64,000 bases of DNA from Hsuehochloa calcarea (Eukaryota; Streptophyta; Magnoliopsida; Poales; Poaceae): assembly GCA_036346395.1 (NCBI GenBank), contig CM070603.1, positions 29,359,045 through 29,423,044 on the forward strand, given 5' to 3'. Of this stretch, positions 56,136 through 64,000 are shown piece by piece (within the stretch, counting starts at the first letter, position 1; every line of letters starts with the position of its first letter). A model generated the notes under the pieces. The model was not told where the DNA came from, did not search any database, and saw nothing but the letters and a program-made list of their open reading frames with translations. Position numbers and translations under genes: made by a program.

Positions 56136-58044
56136 TGTAGGACCGTAAAGGCGACTAGGGGGGGTGAATAGGCGCTTTCTCAACTTTCTCGCCTAAATCA
56201 AATACAACACGAACTTTACTCCTTTAGCTATGAAAGCTAAGAAGATCAGTAAGCGCACAGTGGAAGCCTTGTGCTGAATTTGATAAACCCCTCAACCACA
56301 CGACACAAATGGAGGAAAGAACTCACTGTTCTGAACTGGGTACTGGCGGTCTGACCGGCTACCACGGGCGGTCTGACCGACGGTCAACCAGCGGTCGGAC
56401 CGGCAACTAACAGGCGGTCGGACCGTTGGATATCGGTTCGACCCTGCAGTACTAGCGGTCTGAAAAGTGGGCGGTCGGACCGCCGTTGCACAACCGGTCA
56501 GACCGGTTCAGTCCAGTACTGAATATCAAACCCAACTCCAAAACGAAATTTGATCCAACTTTTGATTCAACCAATGAAACTTGACCAAATTTCGAGCACA
56601 CCTCCCTAATGATATTAGAGACCTATTTCTAGCGACGATCCTTCAGATCCACTTCGCAGAATCGATCTCCCAAGGTTTTACAAAAGAAGTGCACAAACCC
56701 TAGAAATATGAAAATCTTGATTCAAGACTTGCTTGTGGGGATTGATGATCTAGATGACTCTAGGAGTATTCCCACACATCAAAGCAAGATAAAATAGGTC
56801 AAGAGACCTAGCATAAAACCCTTGAATCAAGGAAGCACCAAAATCATCCAAAAGAAAGAGGAACACAAAAGGGGACAATTGATCTTTCAATTAAGCATCA
56901 CAAGATTGATTGACCACCCTAGATGATTACAAAGCCTCTCCAACAAGGAGGACAAGAGCTCACACAACGAGCACACTCACAATCTCTCTAAACCCTAGCT
57001 CCTCCTCTCCTCTCCTCCAAACCCTAGAAAATGAAGGAAGGGGGCTAAATGAATGCTTGGGGGTTTTACATCTCCCCCCTTTCCTTTTATACTAGAGGCC
57101 TAGGGTTTCACTTTTGGGACCCACTCACACATGGGACCCACACACACATAACTATTGAAGCAATCGCCTGCTTCACCACGTGTAGGTTGATCAGCGGTTC
57201 TCATCACGTCGCCAAGCCTCTCTTGTCCGAATCCCATCGGAACCTCCCAGAGACTCGCACTGACTTCCGCACCGCCTGATCCAACCAGATGTACCGAACT
57301 ACCCGTTCGATCCATCTTGCCCATTCTGCACCATGCTCGAGTCACACGACCTCACCCGGTATCCATGATCGTTCTGGACCTCAGCTCTCCAAGCGTAGTC
57401 TCGATCTACCTCACCGTTGACGTCGTAGACCTGCAAGCCACCTGCACAGCAATAGACACACAAATCGTTTCCGGGAACAAGTTCTTCACAACTTGACCCA
57501 CGTTAGTTCCGCAATGCAATATGCAACAATAAAGCATTGAACTCCATACATAAAACACATTCAAATCAACTCAATGCCAACTTGGCTAACCTCCAAGTCA
57601 TCGGCGGTCTGACCGCCCCACAAGGCCGGTCCGACCAATTCCAGGCCGGTCGGACCGATCCCACAACGGTGGTCGGACCGCCCGAAAGGACTTAGCCAAA
57701 TTTTCAGCGTGAAAATCCGAAACCTTCTGGAAATTTCAACTGAATAGAACTTTTGACTGGGAGCTCCAAAAATGATGTGACCATATCCAGGAGACTCCCC
57801 TCACTTGCCTACACAACCTATTTTTGGCTCAGCTCCAAAAACCACTTTTCGAAATATCGGTCGGACCGGCCACCACGGCCGGTCGGACCTCCACAGCGAT
57901 CCGACCGCCGACACAACCGGTCGGACCGCCGTGGTGCAGCGACCTTGAAACAAACCCGAAAACGCTAGATTTTGCAAACCAACAAAGCCGTTGCCAATTG
58001 AGTCATCATCCTGAGATCGTGCACATATCCTCACGATATCCACA
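56136..58044 (-). mobile_element. Solo LTR E (CGGTC-box family) in the Sirevirus
   Basis: 1,909 bases, TGTAGGACCG...GATATCCACA, with exact TSD CTTGG (56131-56135 and 58045-58049). Same family and - orientation as LTR D. CGGTC-type boxes lie at 56345-56510, 57600-57690 and 57860-57935. The TATA-like box (about 57085 on -) lies between CCT and AGG runs. Confidence 0.93.
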
Positions 58045-58050
58045 CTTGGT

Positions 58051-59040
58051 TTGGGTAAAATGGCTATCTCAAATGACTTTTCTATTTCTAATGTATCTCT
58101 TGTAGAAACATTAAATTTCAATTTGCTATCTGTTGCTCAATTATGTGATCTTGGATTAACTTACTCATTCTCTAGAGATGGAGTAACCATTTCAAAGGGA
58201 AAAGAAAATGAATTGGTTTTCAAAGGTTTTAGATTTGTAAATCTTTATTTAGTTGATTTATATTCTAGTGATTCATGTTTAAAAACTTATTTAATTACAA
58301 AAACTTCTTTGGGTTGGTTATGGCATAGAAGGCTAGATCATGTGGGCATGATTCAACTCAAAATGCTTTTCAAACTTGACTTAGTAGTTGGCTTGAAGGA
58401 TGTGAAGTTTGAGAAAAATAGATTATATAGCGCTTGCCAAGCCGGGAAGCAAGTTGCAAATTCTCATCCTTACAAAAGTATTATGTCAACTTCTAGGTCA
58501 TTAGAGCTGTTACATATGGATTTGTTTGGACTAACAACCTATAAGAGCATCGGGGGCAATAGCTATTGTTTAGCCATTGTAGATGATTACTCGCGATATA
58601 CATATGTATTCTTTTTGCATAACAAGGTCAAAGCCTCTGGTATTTTCAAAAGTTTTGCAAAAAGGGCTCAAAATGAACTTGATTTCAATATAAAGAAAAT
58701 CCGTAGTGACAGTGGTTTCGAGTTAAAAAACACTAAAATTGAAGATTTTTGTGATGGACTTGGAATAAAGCATGAGCTTTTCACTACCTACACTCCGGAG
58801 CAAAATAGAGTTGTAGAGAAGAAAAATCGAACATTAATTGAGATGGATTGGACAATGCTTGATGAATATGATACTTTCGATATTTTTTGGGCGGAACCTA
58901 TTAACACCGCTTGTTATACCATAAATCGCCTTTATTTGCATCATCTTTTAAAAAGACTTCATATGAGCTTCTAATAGGAAGAAAATCAAACATTTCCTAC
59001 TTTAGAGTATTTGGTTGCAAATGCTATATCTTAAAAAAGG
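58051..59040 (+). pseudogene. Sirevirus integrase
   Basis: The GAG-pre-integrase block LWHRRLDHVGMIQL and the CQAGK zinc residues precede the core. The core shows LLHMDLFGLTTYKS (first Asp), IRSDSGFELKN (second Asp) and YTPEQNRVVEKKNRTL (Glu region). The frame runs unbroken for 307 residues to 58974, then shifts to continue as VFGCKCYILKKG. The normal C-terminal part and linker are largely deleted before 59050. Confidence 0.9.
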
Positions 59041-59049
59041 GTATTCAAA

Positions 59050-60628
59050 CTCGCTTATGTGTATCTTCATATTGTGAACATTACTCTTTTGTTTCTTCTA
59101 TTGAGCCAAAGCATATAGATGATGCACTAAATGATCCGAATTGGGTGAATGCAATGCATGAAGAGCTAAACAACTTCGCACAGAATGATGTTTGGACAAT
59201 GGTGGAGAGACCCAAGGAGCACAACGTAGTGACACAAAATGAGTCTTCCACGATAAACAAGATGAAAATAGAGTTCTGGTAAGAAACATAGTCGCTCAAG
59301 GGTACACCTCAGTTGAGGATTTGGATTATGATTAAACATTTGCACCTGTAGCTAGACATGAGTCTATACGCATATTACTTGCCTTTGCATCAAGTTTTGG
59401 TATTAAATTATTTCAAATGGATGTTAAAAGTGTTTTCTTAAATGGAAAAATAACTGAACTTGTTTTTATTGAACAATCTCCAGGTTTAGAAGATCCTCAA
59501 AATTCTAATCATGTGTATAAACTTTCCAAGACACTCTATGGCTTCAAACAAGCTCCTAGAGCACGGTATGAACGCATTCGAGATTTTCCACTCTCAAAAG
59601 TATTCAAAATTGTGAAGGTTGATACAACATTGTTTACCAAAATCATTGATGATGATTTTTTTGTATATCAAATTTATGTTGATGATATCATATTTGGTTC
59701 TACTAACCAAGACTTTTGCAATGATTTTGGTGATATGATGTCTTGGGAGTTTGAAATGTTCATGATCGGACAACTAATCTATTTTCTTGGACTTCAAATC
59801 AAGCAACTCAAAGATAGGACATTTATAAGCCAAATGAAGTATGTGAAGGATTTATTCAAGAAGTTTGGCATGGAGGACGTAAAACCCATCAAGAGTCCCA
59901 TGACGACAAATAGACATCTTGATCTTAATGGGGGAGATAAACTGGTAGATTTAAAGCTTTATAGATTCATGATTGGTAGTTTACTTTATCTTACCGCATA
60001 TAGGCCCGATATCACGTTTAGTGTTTGCATGTGCGCACGTTTTCAAGCATCTTCAAAACAGTGCCATTTGACGTCTGTAAAAAGAATTATAAGATATCTA
60101 AAGCATTCCTCTAGCATTGGTTTGTGGTATCCTAAAGGTGCTAAATTTGTTTTAATTGGATATTCGAATTTTGATTATGCGGGTTGTAAAGTGGATAGAA
60201 AGTGCACCTCCAGAAGTTATCAATTGTTAGGAAGGTCTTTAGTTTCTTGGTCTTCCAAGAAACAAAACTCCGTAGGCCTTTCCACCATCGAAACCGAATA
60301 TGTTTCCGTGGGTAGTTGTTGTGCACAATTATTGTGGATGAGGCAAACTTTGATAGATTATGGAATCAAATTCAATAAAATGCCTCTTTTGTGCAATAAT
60401 GATAGTTCCGTGAAGATAGCCAATAACCCGGTTCAACATTCAAGAACCAAGCATATAGATATACGCCACCACTTCGTGAGAGATCATGTGAGCAAGAGAG
60501 ATATTGTCATTAGTCACATCCGGACCGAAGACCAAGTAGCCAATATCTTCACCAAGCCACTAGATGAAAGTCGTTTTTGCTCTTTGAGGAATGAGTTAAG
60601 TGTCATAGATTATTCAAATGTTGCTTGA
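59050..60628 (+). pseudogene. Sirevirus reverse transcriptase and RNase H
   Basis: Entry blocks DPNWVNAMHEELNNF and VWTMVERP lie in the first frame. After a shift near 59280 comes a 403-residue open frame from 59417: VFLNGKITELVFIEQSPG, LYGFKQAPRARYERI, YVDDIIFGSTN (catalytic DD intact), GSLLYLTAYRPDI, then RNase H with LVSWSSKKQNSVGLSTIETE and TKHIDIRHHFVRD. It ends ANIFTKPLDESRF. This part is nearly intact; only the start is broken. Confidence 0.92.
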
Positions 60629-60845
60629 AACTCATGCTCTATGAAAACTTACTTTTATTCAGCTCTTTTGATGTATTTGTGAAAATAATTTCAAAATCCT
60701 TCTTGAAATCTCTATTTGAGTAAAACTATATTCACATGAGTTCTGCTATCTATCTCATGCATAATGATCCTCCAAATTATTTGTTGAGTGTTTATTATAA
60801 AGGATCATTTGCATTCTGGGTAAGTTTCTGAAATTTTTAGGCAAA

Positions 60846-61240
60846 ACGGTAATACCGCGTTTAAACGTCGGCACTACCGTTGCCCGGTAATACCGCTCGT
60901 ATATAGCGGTACTACCGTTCTTCTAGGAGGGTTGGTGAAGCATTCATCATAGACCAAGTCAAAAACGTGGTCGAAAATCATACCCAAAGATGTACTCGAA
61001 AACGTACTCGAAAATATGGTTGAACTTCGTACTCGAAAACGTGGTCGAAAATGTGGTCGAACTTCATGGTCGAAAACGTGGTCGAACATCGTGGTCGAAC
61101 ATCGTGGTCGAAAAACGTGGTCGAAGACACGGTCGAAAACCAACGTGGTCGAAGATCACTGGTACTACCAGCATTAAAATATGGTACTACCAAAATTCGG
61201 TAATACCAGCATAAAATAGCGGTACTACCGCGTTGGTTGG
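60846..61240 (+). repeat. CGGTA-type boxes and a GTGGTCGAAAAC minisatellite after pol
   Basis: Palindromic boxes CGGTAATACCG and CGGTACTACCG flank a tandem array of about a dozen 11-13-base units GTGGTCGAAAAC / GTGGTCGAACATC at 60965-61150. More boxes lie at 61650-61710. This is the same box alphabet as in LTR B. Confidence 0.8.
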
Positions 61241-61800
61241 TGAATTGCATTAAATGCGCTCACACGGGGTTTTAATCCCACTCTCCTCCAAATCGGTCAA
61301 CCTTCTCTCCGTCCATTCTCTCTCCCGTGCTTCTCCTCCAAGAACTCCACCTCAAAATCTCTCAATTCTTTGGAGATTTCCTGAATCTGTTTGTTGGAAA
61401 CATCTCCTGTAATCGATTCTCTTCCGATCCCTGAGGTATTTCCCTTGATTCACTCGCCTCTCATCTACTTTTGGATCTATCTCTTTTCTAGGGTTTGAAT
61501 CAAAATGTGCATGATTAAGTCAAATTCTCTTGGAAAAATTGGTAGTAATTAGTGTTTGGTGACTTATTACGTCAATTCCATTGACCCATTCCTGTCAAAC
61601 ATTAGTTAAAATCAAAATCGAAAGGGAACCATAATCTTTCTGGAACTGCCGTACTACCACCCTGTGTTCGCTGGTACTACCGAGTTACGGTAATACCGTG
61701 ATGTGAATGGCGGTGCTACCGCTCCAGAAGAAATTCTTTTATTTAATCATTCTCTTTTGCATAAAAACCTATTCTAATCATCTCTTGCTATCTTAGCAAT

Positions 61801-63113
61801 CATGCCAAGGATGAAGACAACATCTCCTCGCAAAGGGGCCACTCCCAATGGACATCCCCAAGAGCGTTATGATTCTCCAGTTTCGAGTGCTGGACCTTCT
61901 CTCCAAAAGAGACTGTAAGGAAGGCTGCCACAAGAAGACCTCCAAGGGATGTTAGCGATTCAGAGACAAAATCTTTTCGTTTAGCGATGAGGAAAAGAGA
62001 ACAAGCGACATCTTCAAGAAAGCAAGCCGCAACATCTAAGAGTGACACTGATGGCAACAATGAGGGATCTTCACAAGAAGAAACCACTAGTGATGAGGAG
62101 ATGGGCGAGGTTGAAGAGCCTCAAGTAGATCTCATGTTAATTTGAAGTGAGAAATATGCTCTTCTTCGAAAAGTCAATCAGTATGAGAAGCCTAGCAATT
62201 CAACGGATGTGAGATTCCATACAAGGTTTCAACAAGAAGTATTTGCGAATCTCTACAGTCCACACCGGCAATGCTCTAATCACAAGTATGTGGATGGGAT
62301 CATTTGAACTCACTTGATAAATATGATGGAGCCTATATGATATTTCAGAATATCGGTCTGCATGACTTTGTGGCCTTGAAGTGTGATTACAATGAGAAAA
62401 TTGTAAGGTAATTCTATGCCACAGTACATGTGTTAGATTCTTTTGATTTCTTGATATGGATGACGGGAACCCAAAGATATCAAACATCCAAGGCAGATTT
62501 TGATAGAGCTATGATAACTTATATTGGGACCCAAGAAAAATTGTATAACAAAGAAGCCCTAAGGATTCCAGCTTTCAGACAGTTTTATGATGAAGATGTC
62601 AACTTTGTGCCTGAAAGGATTGGAGGCCTTCTCCCCTTGCCCAGTTTGGTCAACAGGATAATCAACCACACCTTCTTTCCCAAGAGTGGAAATTTTAATG
62701 CCATTCAAGAGTATGCTTGGAATATCATTGATAATATTATGAATGACATAAAGTTTGATGTAGTTGATGTGATCGTAAGAGAGATCAATGCCTTCAAGAA
62801 TGACAGAGTCAAAAGAATATACTTTGTGCCATATATTATGGCACTCATCTTAAGAGTGACTCAGTTTAAAGGAGCAAGGCCTAGAGTGCAAAAGGCTTGC
62901 AAGCCTAAGGAAGGGGCTGCAATGCCGGCAGTTATCCCTCCTCAACCGCCAGCAGCAGCTTCAGAAGATCAAGCTTCACTTCTCTTAGTTGTGATGGAAA
63001 TTCGAGAGTCGCATCAAAGACAGAAGCAAAATCAAGAAAGGTTGAAGGAAGCCCAAACCGAGACAAACAGAAGGATCATCGCTTTGACCGATCAAGTACA
63101 CTCCCTTCAGTAG
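61801..63113 (+). pseudogene. Extra ORF after pol (env position), broken
   Basis: The first ATG at 61801 opens a Ser/Lys-rich segment that stops after about 38 residues; the frame continues in pieces to a 227-residue open stretch at 62430-63113. That stretch has FRQFYDEDVNFVPERIGGLL and a C-terminal coiled coil with Pro-rich lead. It resembles the plant transposon proteins found in this position of some Sireviruses. No signal peptide or membrane span is seen in the open stretch, so an envelope role is not supported by the sequence. Confidence 0.6.
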
Positions 63114-63196
63114 TCCTTGTCTACCCCAGCTCGCTTTAGCCGCTGCTGCCTTAACAGTCCTCCTCAAGACTAATCCCTTTTGGTTCTTGACGCCAA

Positions 63197-63632
63197 AGGG
63201 GGAGAAGAAATGAAGACTAGGTTGAAAGATTTACAGGGTGCTTTAGGGGCTTTTGAGTATCTTATTAACTATTATGACTATTTTGGAACAATGTGTTTTA
63301 TGATGTATTGAATGCTTATGCTAAATGCTATTTTAAGCTTCTTTTATTGATTATATTTGATTATTGCCCGAATGATCTTATAAACATTGTTTCTCATAAT
63401 CAATAAATAAAAAACTCCGTTAAAATTTTCAATAATCCAAATGTGTATGAAATTCACTTCATGAACCTTGATGCACATATTTAGGGGGAACTTTCTTTAT
63501 TTGTTGATTGACTTTGAATGCAATAATTTTTATCTCCATTGAACTCAACTCAAAATTATTGCAAATTATATGTTAAAATCTGTCATATCCTTATATTGAT
63601 TGGATTGTCATCAATTACCAAAAAGGGAGGAT
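63197..63632 (+). other. Multiple polypurine tracts before the Sirevirus 3' LTR
   Basis: Purine runs AAAGGGGGAGAAG (63196-63208), TTTAGGGGGAA (about 63480) and AAAAAGGGAGGA (63620-63631); the last one adjoins the LTR. Repeated tracts are a known Sirevirus feature. Confidence 0.75.
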
Positions 63633-64000
63633 TGAAAGCATCTAGACCCTCATAGTTGGTTTTGGTAATTAATGGTAATATTATGTTAAAAGACTAACAT
63701 GTGTGCCAAGTTGTGTTATAGGTTAAAGTACGATGATTATTTGATGATAAGGTCATTGGCAAGATGACTATGGTGAAAGATCAACATGGATCATGACAAA
63801 ATGTATTATATAGCTTAAGGACCCTTTTGTAGTTTTTACCGATCTCGATGTTTGGAGAAAAGAGCGGATTTATACGATAAATGTCTTACTATAAAGAGAG
63901 ATCATGGCTAGTAGCTTGACGAACTATTTTTGTGTCATTATGATCAACCAAGGTTCATGCATTGTCTTGATTTAAGCTTCCTGAAATATGTTTTGAAAAT
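63633..64000 (+). repeat. Start of the Sirevirus 3' LTR
   Basis: TGAAAGCATCTAGACCC, matching the starts of LTR A and B, directly after a polypurine tract. Truncated by the window. Confidence 0.82.

Larger units (their letters stand above)
53290..64000 (+). mobile_element. Sirevirus-type Ty1/copia retrotransposon, 5' LTR truncated, 3' LTR cut by window end
   Basis: Order: partial 5' LTR, Met-tRNA primer site, gag with a long C-terminal extension, protease, integrase, RT, RNase H, a 3-kb region with an extra ORF, polypurine tract, start of 3' LTR. Copia order (integrase before RT), the extended gag and the ORF after pol are Sirevirus traits. LTR E (56136-58044) splits protease from integrase. 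Stops occur in gag and around RT. Confidence 0.9.

Noticed and set aside
61801..63113. Functional envelope gene
   Set aside because: Only the position fits. No signal peptide, membrane anchor or cleavage site is seen, and the frame is broken; described as an env-position ORF instead.
1..64000. tRNA or rRNA genes
   Set aside because: No stretch with the conserved internal promoter boxes and cloverleaf arms was found by eye; the Met-tRNA matches are only primer-binding sites.

Overview
This is plant nuclear DNA from a grass, most probably rice (Oryza) or a close relative. The evidence is spliced genes with GT-AG introns, grass-type Ty3/gypsy and Ty1/copia families, Mutator-like elements with long terminal repeats, small hAT elements, and very GC-rich blocks beside AT-rich ones. 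Only two ordinary host genes are clear: the 3' half of an RGP1-type gene (Rab6 exchange-factor subunit) at 6.6-10.2 kb on the + strand, and an intronless VQ-motif gene at 46.8-47.3 kb on the - strand. Nearly everything else is transposable-element DNA, much of it datable by target-site duplications (TSDs) that can be read directly.

Layout. 116-6411: a complete but decayed chromovirus (- strand, TSD ACTAA) lying upstream of the readable RGP1 exons, with two small hAT elements inside it, each with its own 8-bp TSD. 10.7-12.3 kb: 3' remnant of a Ty1/copia element. 12.5-21.5 kb: a Mutator-like element (MULE-A, - strand) with a GRF zinc-finger remnant downstream, its N-terminal exon split by two solo LTRs (16023-18749 and 18782-21399). 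21.6-38.5 kb: a second MULE (MULE-B, + strand) split by a solo LTR (23105-36110, TSD GACAT), itself split by an 11.2-kb Tat-type gypsy element (24621-35808, TSD AGACC). 39225-40993, 41346-42379 and 44186-44887: three more solo LTRs. 48954-50448: a Pack-MULE candidate with a hAT element inside. 50.6-52.1 kb: an element with long inverted ends. 53.3-64.0 kb: a Sirevirus-type copia element (gag, protease, integrase, RT, RNase H, downstream env-position ORF, start of 3' LTR), its protease region split by another solo LTR (56136-58044, TSD CTTGG).

The most unusual signal is in the non-coding DNA of these elements. Several unrelated families carry arrays of short inverted repeats whose stems change in a compensated way while the loop or spacing stays fixed. 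Examples are TGTGT-loop hairpins and CGG-N2-S-N2-CCG boxes in the Sirevirus-like LTRs, AGTCNTTC-loop hairpins in the Tat LTR and in the introns of its antisense gene, and GTCGCCA/TGGCGAC hairpins in the MULE ends. TATA boxes in several LTRs sit inside small inverted repeats. The Tat element also carries a spliced antisense gene whose last three introns share the same phase.

All family calls are from reading motifs; no database search was possible. LTR and MITE borders rest on visible TSDs where stated.
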